Below, in pieces: positions 44,370 through 55,835 of a stretch of DNA of 64,000 bases. The stretch covers positions 599,126 through 663,125 of the forward strand of contig NZ_LR025108.1 of NCBI RefSeq assembly GCF_900343015.1, written 5' to 3'. Every line of letters starts with the position of its first letter. Position 1 is the first letter of the stretch. The stretch is from Arsenophonus endosymbiont of Aleurodicus dispersus (GTDB lineage: Bacteria; Pseudomonadota; Gammaproteobacteria; Enterobacterales; Enterobacteriaceae). The translations under genes were made by a program, and so were the position numbers. The notes under the pieces are model-generated. The model was not told the origin of the DNA, made no database searches, and saw only the letters and a program-made list of their open reading frames with translations.

Positions 44370-45292
44370 CGGAGAGGAAATCTCTCTACAAGTTTGCCGT
44401 ATTAGTATATCCACCATCCTATTTGTTTCAAGGTACGTAACCGGTAATCAATACCTGACATTAATAATGTTATAATATTTCTTTATTTGTTCTATTTAAG
44501 GTATAAAACGTGTTCGTTGCAATCTATCTCGATAGAGTTCATCTAGTGGAATATTAGATATTGCTATTAAGCAAATGCCGCTAGCAAACTGTTAATAACA
44601 TTGCTCAAATCATGGCATTAGTAATATCAGAGAAACCGTACCAAAACATAAAATGTTAGTTTCAGATCTATCAGCAACCATTCCAATGGATGTGGTTAAC
44701 TTTAAATTATCTACACTTAGCTAGCTGAAACGATAAAAATGTAACTGTAGTTTCTTTCTTAGCAAAGAAAGAATTGGCCAATTATTATTTTTCCGGTATG
44801 TAAAATTAAGCAATTGATAATGAAGAATATTTAAATGTGCTATCCTTTAAAAGGTCATAATTTTCTTGATCATTGAACCTAATTCTAAGATTAATAATCT
44901 TTGGTACTTTAATACCTCAAAATAAGATGAAATAATTATAAATAACTTTTTCTTCTTTCAGTTATGCACTTTTAACCAAGTATCATGAATTAGAAGAATA
45001 TAGTAAATAATTGGTTAGCCATTTCTGCGTAGTGCAGAATTACTCGATAACATAGCACATATCGTCTTGGCTATAATTCAGAAGGTGCACAAAATTTATT
45101 AATAACACGGGCATCAACAAAAATAGCGCTATAGTTTTTAAAGTTAGTACCTAACTAATTAAGTTATTGAACTATTATGTCAATAGCTTTTAGTTTTGAA
45201 AAATTTTGTAATTCAACTGGTTATTCTGCTAATAACGATGCAAACAATATCGGTAGTACCGTATTTTACACCTGAAATCTAGATTGATCCGA
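44370..45292 (-). pseudogene. murA: murA relic (UDP-GlcNAc enolpyruvyl transferase)
   Basis: Directly downstream of ibaG, as in E. coli. Reverse-strand pieces: DQSRFQV, VLPILFASLLAE, PVELQNFSKLKAIDI, LGTNFKNYSAIFVDARVINKF (MurA: [48 protein letters not shown]), and near 44540-44700 GMVADRSETN (YRVLPDRIETGTF). Stops and shifts throughout. MurA makes the first committed murein precursor, so this copy cannot support a cell wall. Confidence 0.88.
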
Positions 45293-45380
45293 TCAAAATA
45301 GTTAGTACCTTGAGTTTAAACTTATCAATTGAGTAATTTTTTATGAGATATATTTATATTATTACTGCAACAGTATATTC

Positions 45381-45635
45381 TTAAAAACCATTAATATTAC
45401 GATATCTTGTCCATTCTTCTGGGGTATAAGCATTAATAGATAATGCATGGATTAGATTATCTGCAATATATTCCATTAGTAGCGCATAAATCACTTGATG
45501 CTGCTTAACCATACTCATACCATGAAAAATTTCACCGACAGCAATTATTTTAAAATGGCTACTATCTCCATTAACGATAACTTCATCCAGTTTCAATTGT
45601 TCTATTAATACCTGCTTTATTTCATTTATATTCAT
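45381..45635 (-). CDS. ibaG: BolA-family protein IbaG
   Basis: Acid-stress BolA-type protein that forms Fe-S complexes with the monothiol glutaredoxin Grx4. The ATG at 45635 ([10 protein letters not shown]) is chosen over the TTG at 45647 because it aligns with the E. coli MENNEIQSVL. 84 residues. The BolA helix-turn region [22 protein letters not shown] and the tail [14 protein letters not shown] are conserved. It is intact between dead murA and the missing mla genes, so it seems to be selected on its own. Confidence 0.93.
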   Translation of the reverse strand: MNINEIKQVLIEQLKLDEVIVNGDSSHFKIIAVGEIFHGMSMVKQHQVIYALLMEYIADNLIHALSINAYTPEEWTRYRNINGF

Positions 45636-45647
45636 AATTAAACTCAA

Positions 45648-45955
45648 TTATAACATTAAAAGACAATGCATCGATCCTAATAGATCCACAATTTTTGCCA
45701 ATAAAAAAAATATCATTGGCATAAAAAATGCACAAGATAAATAACTTTATATATAAAATATTTTATAAATTTATTACCCAATGAGGTTACAAAATCCTCA
45801 AGTTGATAAATTCTAATAATGGTCTTAAAACAATCATTAGCTTGATCTATTCTACATATTAAGATCGCCCCTTCTATATAAGAAGTGGCCAATTAAATAT
45901 TCTAATTTTATGGCCAGTTGAGTATATTAAATGCATCGGCTTTTCTTGAGCAAGT
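45648..45955. other. Gap where mlaBCDEF stood
   Basis: In E. coli mlaFEDCB precede ibaG. Here about 300 bp of featureless A+T-rich DNA separate ibaG from the kdsD relic, so the mla operon is deleted. Confidence 0.5.
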
Positions 45956-46210
45956 TAATTTATCATATCCAGATAAATGAAGAAATGCAAAATTGCATGT
46001 ATTTTTATTGATGGTGACTTAGGACGCGTCTTTGCGATGAATATTAAATAATACCAAAATTGCCGATGTAATGACAGCCGTTGGTATAAAGCCCTAGGCT
46101 TTTAATTTGATGCAATAACACCATAGTACTGCATTACTGGGTGGCAAAAGCAGATACACTTATTGGTGTTATTCATCTGCATTAATTTTTGCCAGCAGGC
46201 ATACATAATA
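45956..46210 (+). pseudogene. kdsD: kdsD relic (arabinose 5-phosphate isomerase, CBS end)
   Basis: Plus-strand pieces read VFIDGDLGRVFAMNIK, ADVMTAVGIKP, and VLHYWVAKADTLIGVIHLH, matching the KdsD C-terminal CBS domains (GVFTDGDLRRWL, NEAMTVGG, GAINLQDFYQAGII). Shifts are needed. First step of Kdo synthesis for lipopolysaccharide. Confidence 0.75.
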
Positions 46211-46329
46211 TAATTTAGGGGGTAATACATGAATGATGTTAATAAAATAACATCCTCTTAAATTACCTTTACCAAGGTAAATTTTAAAATTAGCTTATAA
46301 TCATTTGATCACTCAATTTTAAATAAAAT

Positions 46330-46530
46330 AGAAGCATATTGCTTATATTGGTGATGAGTTAATTAACTAGCCCGTCATGTCGCAGATATATATTGGTTTC
46401 GGTTGTCGTAGCTGACGCACATACAATGTTATTAACGCATGATATTACATATCATGTAGGCTGCATAGGTGTGGTACTGGAAATTTGTTATCTCATTCTG
46501 CTTGCTCAAGATAAGATAGAAAATTCCTAC
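46330..46530 (+). pseudogene. kdsC: kdsC relic (Kdo-8-phosphate phosphatase)
   Basis: Follows kdsD as in E. coli. YIGDELIN-stop-PVMSQIYIGFG matches AYVGDDLIDWPVMEKVGLSVAV, and NLLSHSACSR matches the DLLLLAQGK tail. The haloacid-dehalogenase N-terminal motif is deleted. Confidence 0.75.
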
Positions 46531-46539
46531 TGCCTATCA

Positions 46540-46990
46540 ATGCAAAAATAACGATAAGTAAATTTAAGTTTTGGATTAATATTATATTAACACTGATTGT
46601 TTTAACGCTTATTGGCTGGAACTTATATGATTTTAATCAAGCAAAAGCACCTGTTATAGTTGATAACAGTTAACCAAGTTATAAAATTAATTGGCAATTA
46701 AGCTGACAATGGATCAGACTCACTATTTTTCGAGTAATAAAATAAGCTGGTTCATTAATCCAGTATTAAGGAATAGTATCCCTGCTTGGACCATACCAAT
46801 AAAGCAAAATTAATTAATAAATTACAATATACTCTATAAATAGAGTAATGTTCAAGAATGGGTTAAGATGTCTGTGAACTTGCTTACTAAGTCAAGGTCA
46901 TCTTATTGCTCATGGAACCCCCCTAATTTCAGAAAATGAACAAGTAAAACGCGTTTATTTGGGATAAGTTTTCCGCCTTTGATTAATTAA
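46540..46990 (+). pseudogene. lptC: lptC relic (LPS transport)
   Basis: After kdsC as in E. coli. The N-terminal membrane anchor and start of the periplasmic domain are readable (FKFWINIILTLIVLTLIGWNLYDF...APVIVDN), then AWFINPVLRN in another frame with stops. lptA and lptB, which should follow, are deleted, because rpoN debris begins about 50 bp later. Confidence 0.75.
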
Positions 46991-47039
46991 AGTTAGTAAA
47001 ATTTTTTATTATGTTATTTCCAATAGGATAGACCCATGT

Positions 47040-47965
47040 TCTGAAACATAGTTTGTAACTATGACTTAGTTAGCAATGATACCACAGCTACAACAAGCTA
47101 TTTGGTGGTTGCTACTTTCAGCATTATAACTTAAATACCAAATTAAGCCAGCTTTTGAAGCCAATCCTTTAATTGAACAAGATTATCTCTACTAGTAAAT
47201 TTAAACATTAGATACTAATGATAACTAGCCCTAGATAGTTTTAAATCAATTTAACAAAATGATATACCAGGCGAATTAACTTTAGATTCTTCTTGGTAAG
47301 CAATTTATTTTTCATATAACCATCCAAACCTTACCAATAATTTGAGCAAAAATTATTTGCCTATCTACCAAGAGTAAACGTTGCAAACGCTGTAATATTA
47401 TTTATCCTATTTATTAACATGGTTACTGAAATAGATGCCGTAATTACCGCTGCTATTGTTATTCGACGAATCTAGCTATTTAAGTACCACTGAAGATCTT
47501 TATGATGATTTACCCCTGGAAGGGTCTTAAATTTTTTTAACCCGGATCCAGCACTTCAATCTGATTGGTATAGCAACAAAAATTTTTAAAGACTGCTTAT
47601 CTAAGAAAAACTAAACTAATAATTAATGATCATTTATAATTACTTAGCAATCATGATTTCCCGATTGAAAATCAATCAACATTATGTTTCTCTAGGTAAA
47701 TACTCTGATAATGATTAGAATGTTTTGAATATGGTGAATAGTATATGAACTCTATGGTTCTAGCGGATATTTTTTATTTACGCGTGCTAGTAAAAATTTT
47801 TATTGCGGCAGAAACCCTGTATAACCCTTTATTTATAACCAATTGTTGCAGAACAGGATATTAAAATTGTTTGTCGTACAGTTGCTAAATATCGATAGTG
47901 TCTATCCATTTATTGTAGATTACAGAAGAATTACGTAAAACTGTGGAAAAGAAATGGTCAAAATT
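47040..47965 (+). pseudogene. rpoN: rpoN relic (sigma-54)
   Basis: Pieces from start to end: LAMIPQLQQAIWWLLLSAL and FEANPLIEQ (AMTPQLQQAIRLLQLS, ESNPLLEQ), INQHYVSL (INQHYASM), and CRTVAKYR near 47870 (RRTVAKYRESL, the RpoN box). Many stops. All sigma-54-dependent transcription from this copy is lost. Confidence 0.88.
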
Positions 47966-49075
47966 TAAACAATATTTTGACCATATGAATTAGATTAATT
48001 TAATTTTCATTAATCTGTATTATTAAATAATACAAGGCACTATACACTATAGTACTAAATGTAGATTATTTAATCTAGTATCGTTTATACCAGATATTAA
48101 TTCGTGTTGCGTGAAGTAATGAATAATTAAAATCATTACTTAATAACTGTTTCTAAAAAATCTAAGCTAAAAATGAGTATTACAGGTCTCCGTCTCCGGT
48201 GGCATTAGAAAGTACTAGTTCGCAAAGAATAACGTAAAAATCTTTAATATCGTAAACGATGAGATATTTATCTAATATAGCTTTAGAGATTAGTTCAGGC
48301 TTCAGATGAATGGCTATATTCATCTCCTATTTGCTTATTTACCAACTTTAATCACCCAAGCTGGAAAAAAACTACATTAACTTTGCTAAATATAATAGTT
48401 ATTATTTTAGTAGTTTTATCTAAATTTTAAGATACAAGCCTTTGTAGTATTTTACTTATAAAAAGTAAGCGCCAATATACTTTTAAAAAAAAATTTTTTT
48501 TGATCAAGAAATCGGTATAATTAAGTTTATATGTTATTGAAAATAACTTAGTGTAGTTCAAGTTAATTTTTTTTATTGATAATGATATTTAAAATAAAGA
48601 TTAAATAATTATTCGTGGCCAGTTTTTGTTGCTGACTAAATAATATGTTATTGTTTTAAACAACGCAATAATATACTTATATTATTGATATGTAACTTAT
48701 TTTTATATTTTTTACATCAATCAAAACATATTCATTTGTTATATTTTATAATATAAATATTAATTATTTAATCAATAAAAATTTACACTAATCCAATAAA
48801 ATGATTATTTTTATAGTTGTAAATAATTTTTCATCTTTTTTAACATAACATATTGATATTATTAAAATTTATTTTTTATAGGGTTATAATTTTCAGTTTA
48901 AATATTTTCTTTATTTATTGGATAATATATATAAAATAGTTCTATCAACTTATCATTAACATTAATTATTTATTTCAATTAATTAATGTGTTCAGGTTAT
49001 CTTACTATTTAAGTAAGAGTTAGTTTATTTTTGTTAAAACCCTAGTAATGAGATTAACGATATGCGTTATTCTTT
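47966..49075. other. Gap before epmA
   Basis: E. coli has hpf, ptsN, rapZ and npr after rpoN; none was recognised. Very A+T-rich, especially from 48600 on. Confidence 0.5.
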
Positions 49076-49090
49076 TTGGGAGTTTTTACA

Positions 49091-50071
49091 ATGAGTGAAA
49101 TAGTGAATTGGCAGCCTAGCGCGTCTATCAATAACTTATTTAAAAGAACTAAAATTATTGCTGAAATCAGACGTTTTTTCATCGAACGTGGGGTAGTAGA
49201 AGTAGAGACACCTATATTAGGTAAATCCACAGTAACAGATATTAATATATCACCATTTGAAACACAATTTTTTGCTCCTGTGATTGCTGACAGTACTAAA
49301 TTATATATGATCACCAGTCCTGAATATCATATGAAACGTTTGCTAGCGGCCGACAGTGGTCCTATATATCAGATAATTAAAGCTTTTCGTAATGAAGAAA
49401 AAGGACGCTACCATAATCCAGAATTTACTATACTTGAATGGTATCGACCTCATTATGACATGTATCGACTTATTGATGAAGTAGATGACTTGCTGCAACT
49501 TATTTTAGACTGCCAACCAACTGAGCGGATATCATATCAACAGGTATTTCAGCATTATCTAAATATTGATCCATTAGCACTAGAATCAGAAAGTAAACAA
49601 TTACATGATTCTGCAGTAAAATTTGGTTTAAATAACACGCAAAAAGAAGAAAACAAAGATGTGTTGTTACAATTTCTGTTTACTATGGGAGTTGAACCTA
49701 ATTTAGGTAAAGACAAACCTACTGTTATTTATCATTTTCCTGCTTCACAGGCCGCATTAGCTAAAATTAGTAAAGAAGACCACCGGGTTGCTGATCGGTT
49801 TGAAGTTTATTTTAAGGGTATTGAGTTGGCTAATGGTTTTCGTGAGTTGACTGATGCACAAGAACAGAGAGAACGTTTTGATAATGATAATCAAATGCGG
49901 GAAAAAATGGGGTTACCAGAACAGCCTATTGATGAGTATTTCCTTACTGCACTAGATAAGATCAGCCCTTATTGCTCGGGTGTTGCTTTAGGTATTGATC
50001 GTTTAGTGATGTTGGTGTTACATGCAGAAAAAATAAGTGATGTTATCTCTTTTTCTATAGAGCGCGCTTAA
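49091..50071 (+). CDS. epmA: EF-P--(R)-beta-lysine ligase
   Basis: Lysyl-tRNA-synthetase paralogue that attaches (R)-beta-lysine to Lys34 of elongation factor P, which helps ribosomes through polyproline. The ATG at 49091 ([13 protein letters not shown]) is the E. coli start; the earlier ATG at 49076 adds five residues. 326 residues. Class II motif 2 ([27 protein letters not shown], here with TILEW) and motif 3 ([14 protein letters not shown]) are intact. Confidence 0.95.
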   Translation: MSEIVNWQPSASINNLFKRTKIIAEIRRFFIERGVVEVETPILGKSTVTDINISPFETQFFAPVIADSTKLYMITSPEYHMKRLLAADSGPIYQIIKAFRNEEKGRYHNPEFTILEWYRPHYDMYRLIDEVDDLLQLILDCQPTERISYQQVFQHYLNIDPLALESESKQLHDSAVKFGLNNTQKEENKDVLLQFLFTMGVEPNLGKDKPTVIYHFPASQAALAKISKEDHRVADRFEVYFKGIELANGFRELTDAQEQRERFDNDNQMREKMGLPEQPIDEYFLTALDKISPYCSGVALGIDRLVMLVLHAEKISDVISFSIERA

Positions 50072-51677
50072 TCTAACGATTAGATTTTGAGAAGTTCATT
50101 TAGCTTTTTTTCTACTTATTTTATTGTTGATCAGTTATTGATATTGATGTGGTTTTTGCAATGGTTTGAACCAGTTTCAGGGAAACGGTAAAAGTATTAT
50201 TGATGTTAGCTTTTTATATAAAAACTAAGCCGGTGTTGACTGTTTTTCATGTAATTTAGTGGCGTATACATTCTAATGTTGTATGGATGAACGACTATTT
50301 TTGTGTGTATCTTTAACCATAGTAGTAAGGGTTATTTTACTATAATGAGCATGTTGTAATCTCATCAAGCTTAGCTACTTATTTCATTGCTACTGGTTTA
50401 AATATTTATAGTTAGTCAAGCGACCATATAAGTTTCATGACAGCAATTAATTTAACCAGGTTTAAATTTATGCCTAATTTAGGTAAAAGTTAATTTTAAA
50501 TGCGGTTTAATTCATTAGCATCAAAACACTGTAGATAAACATTTTTATTTTTTTGCTATATCAATACTGCTTCTCCAGCAGAACAATTTATAACCACCGA
50601 ACACGACAGAAAGAACTAGCTATACACTGGTAAAATCAGCCGCAGTGCCAGCGGTTTTAGGGTGCTAATTCAAGCGTATGTAACCTGGTTTAACAAACAG
50701 GGCTATAAATTAAGAAGCTAATAATTAGCAACAAGCCATATCAATAAGGGGGTGGATAACAATAAGGTAATGTTTTAAATTGTGACTAATGCTATGAAAA
50801 ATCAGCTGGTGGCGTTAAGGTTTTTCTTTGAAAACTTTATCTGATATCTAACTGCAAAGTAGTGTGCCTGCTGATATTCATATAAAAAATAATACCATGA
50901 GCATGATGATTATAGCAAAGTGTTTAACTTTACGTAAGTAAGTTGGTGACCAATTTAAAAATTAAAAGTAAAAGCAGTAATAGCAAATACAATAGCGGCA
51001 AAAGCCAGCGATATGTATTGCTTATTTCTAGGTGTGGAACTCAGGACAGGACCTATTATCAGGATGCCACCACTAACATTTCTTTTTGTTACCACCAGCC
51101 GAACTATGAAATCAATTTAATAATCATAATAATTGAGGTAGCCTAAGGCACAATAAATTTTTTAGTCCTGCTATAAAAAGTCACTGACTAATTAAAGATG
51201 ATTTATATTGTGATATATGACTAATTATTAAATTAGCATCAGTAATTAATTAGATTAATATCAAAAAATTCCCTGTAACGGTAATTATTGCTGAGTATTA
51301 TGTTGTTTACACGGTATTCCATTGAATGGATATCGATATTTTCTACTTAATAGATAATTTATTCTTTAAATAGATATTGAATTATGCATGCACAATACTG
51401 TCCACAAATAAATTATGGTGATAAACCCTAGCTATTGTCCTTGGTAAAAAAGAACTTAAAGAATATGAGATAAAGATAAAGATTCTATCGGGCGATAGAA
51501 GCACCATAAAAACTCATATTTTCTTTGCCCAATTTTGGTTAAATAATATCTGATATAAGATAAAATTTAAATAAATAATAATTTTTCTTATATATTTATC
51601 ATTAATAATGTAAGTTTAATTTATTTGATTTATAATATAATTATAACCTATCTAACAGATTTTAAAATGAAATACCT
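50072..51677. other. 1.6-kb gap, unidentified debris
   Basis: The stretch 50580-51140 has a slightly richer composition and a 67-residue plus-strand frame (50943-51146) but no family was recognised. The rest shows nothing. Confidence 0.45.
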
Positions 51678-51932
51678 ATGCCAGATATTTTTACTAATCC
51701 TAATGTAACCCTTGATACTCAAGGGTTACGTTGTCCTGAACCAATTATGATGATAAGAAAAATATTTCGTCATATGGTTGAAAGTGAAACTTTATTAATT
51801 ATTGCGGATGATCCGGCTACAATCCGTGATATTCCGGCCTTTTGCCGTTTTATGGAACATAAATTGTTAGCTGAAGAAATTAAGTGCCCTCCTTACCGTT
51901 ATGTGATCCGTAAAAAAATTAATGAATACTAA
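51678..51932 (+). CDS. tusA: sulfur carrier TusA
   Basis: Takes persulfide sulfur from IscS and passes it along the Tus relay for 2-thiouridine at the wobble position of tRNA-Lys, Glu and Gln. 84 residues (E. coli 81). The active cysteine is in [17 protein letters not shown], and [15 protein letters not shown] is conserved. It fits the tRNA-Glu(UUC) and tRNA-Lys(UUU) in this window, although mnmC, which finishes the same wobble base, is dead. Confidence 0.95.
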   Translation: MPDIFTNPNVTLDTQGLRCPEPIMMIRKIFRHMVESETLLIIADDPATIRDIPAFCRFMEHKLLAEEIKCPPYRYVIRKKINEY

Positions 51933-52148
51933 AAATCAAATGGTATTAAACAAAATAGTTTTTTGATAAGCGACGAAACTATTTTTTGAATAACGTTGAT
52001 AAAACGATAGATTGTTACTCCAGAAATTTTTTGTTATGAAATTTATTTTTAGCGGTTATTAGTTAATTAGGGATAACTATTTATTTTCTTTAAAGAAGAT
52101 CAATGAAAATAGCTAAATTAATAAGCAAATAATGCATTTAATGCATTA

Positions 52149-52394
52149 TTATTGTAATAATTTGCGATTTATTTTTTTGTTAGTTAATTTTTTTATTTTT
52201 AGCCAACGATGATGTTTTTCTGTTTTTGCAAAAGCGGCTAGCAAAAAAATGGCTTGCATAGCAAGTATAAAAATTATAAATATCATTGCTACATAGATAA
52301 AATATTTTAATGGTTGTGGAAACGGATGGATTAAATTAAATATCATGAATCCCAAAATAAAAACCATTAATAATTTTCTAGAATTTATTAACAT
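52149..52394 (-). CDS. yhhL: DUF1145 inner-membrane protein YhhL
   Basis: 81 residues with two membrane stretches (about 8-24 and 30-52: LLMVFILGFMIFNLIHPFPQPL, FIYVAMIFIIFILAMQAIFLLAAFA), a conserved-looking PFPQPLKYF between them, and a basic tail. Function unknown. Identified partly by order: yhhL follows rsmD in E. coli, and here it starts 17 nt after the rsmD stop on the same strand. Survival in such a reduced genome is notable. Confidence 0.75.
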   Translation of the reverse strand: MLINSRKLLMVFILGFMIFNLIHPFPQPLKYFIYVAMIFIIFILAMQAIFLLAAFAKTEKHHRWLKIKKLTNKKINRKLLQ

Positions 52395-52410
52395 AAAATT
52401 TCTTAGCTGA

Positions 52411-52992
52411 TTATTGATTACGAATATAAAGACAGTAAGCGACTTTTCCAGAAAACTTTTTACGATAAAGTTGCCAAGTTTTAGGTAAAATGGCTAAATT
52501 AGCATCTGTTTCTGTCTCAACATAGATCCAACAATTTTCGCTTAACCAACCATTATGTTCTAATAGCAAGGCTGTTTGTTGCAATAGATCTTTGCCAAAA
52601 GGTGGATCAAGAAAAATAACATCATATGTTGTGCCTGCCTGGGATAGATAGTTCAATGTATTGCTATTAATCACTTGTGCATTTTTTGCCTCTAATTTAT
52701 CTAGATTGGACGCTAGCTGTGTTGCGACGTAGCGTTCTAATTCAATTAAGGTAGCAGAAGCTGCATAGCGAGAAAGAGCTTCAATAGCTAAAGCACCACT
52801 ACCAGCAAAACAATCAAGACAACGAGCTTGTTGAATAACAGGCATTAACCAATTAAATAAAGTTTCTCTTATCCTATTTGTTGTAGGGCGTAAGCCATCA
52901 CTGTCAACAACAGGTAGTTTACGTCCTCGCCATTTACCGCAAATAATACGAATTTGGTTACTTGATGTAGATTGTATTTTTCTTACCATCAT
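52411..52992 (-). CDS. rsmD: 16S rRNA m2G966 methyltransferase
   Basis: Methylates G966 of 16S rRNA during 30S assembly. 193 residues (E. coli 198). RIICGKWRGRKLPV, the SAM loop LDCFAGSGALAIEALSR and the catalytic DPPF (FLDPPFGKD) are intact. Two adjacent ATGs open the frame; either could be used. Divergent from ftsY as in E. coli. Confidence 0.96.
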   Translation of the reverse strand: MMVRKIQSTSSNQIRIICGKWRGRKLPVVDSDGLRPTTNRIRETLFNWLMPVIQQARCLDCFAGSGALAIEALSRYAASATLIELERYVATQLASNLDKLEAKNAQVINSNTLNYLSQAGTTYDVIFLDPPFGKDLLQQTALLLEHNGWLSENCWIYVETETDANLAILPKTWQLYRKKFSGKVAYCLYIRNQ

Positions 52993-53180
52993 TACAGTTT
53001 TTTAATATAGTTGAGAATAATACCGATGTTTATCGACAGTATGTGCAATATTTAAATTATCGCTAATTTAACATGAAATGGGTATCAGATATATGTTGTT
53101 ATCAAATCAAGTGATACACTTTTAAAAATTTTTTATTATTTAGTAACACAATATTTTTACCGCTAGGAGCGTAATGTCAG

Positions 53181-54422
53181 ATGGTTAAAAAGAGAAAAAG
53201 ATTTTTTTCCTGGCTAGGGTTAGGAGATGAAAATAAATTGCAAAAAATAGAGACAAAGCAACGATCCAAACAAAGAATAGAAGATAACTCTGAAGGTATG
53301 ATGGATGTAATAGAGACATCACTAAATTCTGTAAAAGTAGAAAAGGTGCAACCACAAGTAGAGGAAGAAAAAAACGGTCAATGCCCAGCAGCAGATGTTA
53401 AAGCGATCAAAATTGTTACACCTAGTGAACAGATAAAAGCTTTACAAGAAATAGATGAACATGGAAAAGTACCGCAGATACAACAGCTCAAAAAACAGGC
53501 CACAAAAAATTTTTTTGCCCTGTTAAGACAGGGGTTATTAAAAACGCGGCAAAACATGGGTATAGGTTTTGTTAGCTTTTTTCGTGGTAAAAAAATTGAT
53601 AATAATCTATTTGATGAGTTAGAAGAACAACTTTTAGTTGCTGATGTGGGGCTAGAAACAACAAGAAAGATTATAGATAGTCTAACTACCTATGCTAATC
53701 ATAAAGAGTTGAATGATGCTGTGATGCTTTATAGCAAGTTGCGTGAAAAGATGACTCAGATTTTATCTGACGTAGATCAGCGATTAGTTATAGAAAATAA
53801 GCTACCTTATGTAATATTAATGGTTGGGGTTAATGGGGTCGGTAAAACTACTACAATTGGTAAGTTAGCCTGCCAATATCAAGCAGAAGGTAAATCAGTA
53901 ATGTTAGCTGCTGGAGATACATTTAGGGCAGCCGCGGTTGAACAATTGCAAGTTTGGGGAGAGCGTAACAATATCCCCGTTGTTGCTCCACATGCTGGTG
54001 CAGATCCAGCTTCAGCTATTTTTAATTCCATTCTGTCGGCGAAAGCAAAGAAAATAGATATATTGATTGTAGATACTGCTGGACGATTGCAAAACAAAGC
54101 GTATTTGATGGAGGAGTTGAAAAAAATTGTCAGGGTAATGCAAAAACTTGATCAACAAGCGCCTCATGAAGTGATGCTAACATTAGATGCGAGTACTGGT
54201 CAAAATGCAATTAATCAGGTTAAAATTTTTCATGAGGCAGTGGGGTTAACCGGTATTATTTTAACTAAACTTGATGGTACAGCTAAAGGTGGCGTGATTT
54301 TTTCTATTGCCGATCAGTTTAAGATCCCGATTCGTTATATCGGGATTGGGGAAGGCATTTATGATCTCAGACCATTTGTAGCTAATGATTTCATCGAAGC
54401 GCTTTTTGTCCTAAAGGATTAA
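53181..54422 (+). CDS. ftsY: signal recognition particle receptor FtsY
   Basis: Membrane-docking GTPase that receives SRP-ribosome complexes. 413 residues against 497 in E. coli; the shortening is in the charged N-terminal A domain (to about 110). The NG domain is complete: G1 GVNGVGKTTT, GDTFRAAA, G3 DTAGR, G4 TKLDGTAKGG. AGGAGCG lies before the start. A short overlapping ATG at 53174 closes at once. Its operon partners ftsE and ftsX behind it are dead. Confidence 0.97.
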   Translation: MVKKRKRFFSWLGLGDENKLQKIETKQRSKQRIEDNSEGMMDVIETSLNSVKVEKVQPQVEEEKNGQCPAADVKAIKIVTPSEQIKALQEIDEHGKVPQIQQLKKQATKNFFALLRQGLLKTRQNMGIGFVSFFRGKKIDNNLFDELEEQLLVADVGLETTRKIIDSLTTYANHKELNDAVMLYSKLREKMTQILSDVDQRLVIENKLPYVILMVGVNGVGKTTTIGKLACQYQAEGKSVMLAAGDTFRAAAVEQLQVWGERNNIPVVAPHAGADPASAIFNSILSAKAKKIDILIVDTAGRLQNKAYLMEELKKIVRVMQKLDQQAPHEVMLTLDASTGQNAINQVKIFHEAVGLTGIILTKLDGTAKGGVIFSIADQFKIPIRYIGIGEGIYDLRPFVANDFIEALFVLKD

Positions 54423-54427
54423 TATTA

Positions 54428-54967
54428 ATGATTAGCATTGGACATGTTAGTAAAACTAATCTTGTTGGGGGGGGCGTTTCTTCCCGGTCATTGGGAGCAG
54501 AGAGAAGTACCTTATTAAAGTTAATTTGTGGTATTGAACGCCCATGGCCATATTTAGTTTAGTGGTCATCATATTATTAAGTCAACTTTTACAACGGCAG
54601 ATATGCTTGATTTTAAATATCACTCTTTTTTTGTTATAGAAACATATATGACAATGTTTCTATTCCACTGATTATAGCAAGCAGTGCTATTAGGATATTA
54701 GTTGTCAGGTTTCTCTTTAGAGAAAGTGGGCTTAGTAGCACAGTTATCCAATTTAATTATCCAGTTAGGAACTGCTTAGGTATGCGCTTATTGGTTAATA
54801 ACCATAGTTGTTTGTATTGCTAGCAAATAAACCTACCTATAATTTTTATTAAGAATTAAATCTAGTTAATGTAGTTTTGGTAGCTAACCATGATCTTTTG
54901 TGAGCGTGTTACGCATTGGGATTATTTTTTTCTTACATAAAGCTAGGGAAGAATGATAGGAGGTAAG
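54428..54967 (+). pseudogene. ftsE: ftsE relic (division ABC ATPase)
   Basis: Starts 5 nt after ftsY. MISIGHVSKTNL and then ERSTLLKLICGIERP match FtsE, but the Walker A glycine-lysine part (GHSGAGKST) is damaged by shifts around a G8 run at about 54467. Later NVSIPLIIA and a degraded VANHDLL (ATHD) follow. Multiple stops. Confidence 0.88.
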
Positions 54968-54968
54968 A

Positions 54969-55835
54969 ATGGCTAAAAAATCTATCCATAAAACAGTCAA
55001 AGCTAGTGGGGGCAAGAGCAGTTACTCTGCTAAATATATTATAAGATATGTTACTCTAGACTTTAGCCACGTTTTTGAAGGTAGTTGTTTGTTATTGCGA
55101 TTTCGATAATGCTTCCTAGTCTTGTTTATATTGTTTAGAACAATTTTTTACCAGCTGCGCAACAAGAGTATCTCACACCCTAATTAACCCGGTTATTTGG
55201 ATAAGGCGCTGAACAAATAGTCGTTGAGCTTAGGTAATTAATGGTGTTAAAAATGTTAATTACCTGTCGCGTGAAGAAGCCATGATTGAGTTTCACAATC
55301 AATCAGTATTTGACACAGTGTTAGATTTGTTGGAATAAAATCTTTTATCTGCAGTAGCAATTATAATGCAGAAAATTGATTTTCAAAATTAACAATCATT
55401 TATAAAACGACGTAACAAAGTAGGTTAGTTAGTAGTAATTGAATATGTTCGCGTGGACGATAGTGTTTAGCTACATTAACTGGTCTGATTGGACAAATTG
55501 CAATGGGGATTGTTATTTTAATAGTTATGGCTATTTTTTTATAAAAGATTTTTTGCCGGTAGGGATAAGATTAATGTAATGAAGTTGATTGAGGTAATAA
55601 GATGGTTTTATTATGCATCTATTTTTAAAATAGTGGTCTTATATTAAGATTATTTGGTGCTTTACTCTCATTAATACTTTCTGCATTATGGGTATCGCAA
55701 TTTACTGGTATTGTTACACAGGTTGCCTGTGTATTTTGCACTACATTAAAGTGGTTTTATGGGATAATGTACTATTTTGGTTGCCGCGATGATTGGATGG
55801 TTGGTTATGCCCGGCTACAGCTTAACACTGCGTTT
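54969..55835 (+). pseudogene. ftsX: ftsX relic (division ABC permease)
   Basis: A start MAKKSIHKTVKASGGKSSYSAKYIIRYV is followed by shifted pieces: PGYLDKALNK (VYLQKTLDDD), LATLTGLIGQ (LAALTGLVGR), LRLFGALLSLILSALWV (GFSGALLSLILSEILVL). FtsEX activates murein hydrolases at the septum, so its loss matches the dead murA and mrcB. Confidence 0.85.

Noticed and set aside
50943..51146. 67-codon plus-strand frame
   Set aside because: No start signal, low-complexity composition, no family match; probably debris.
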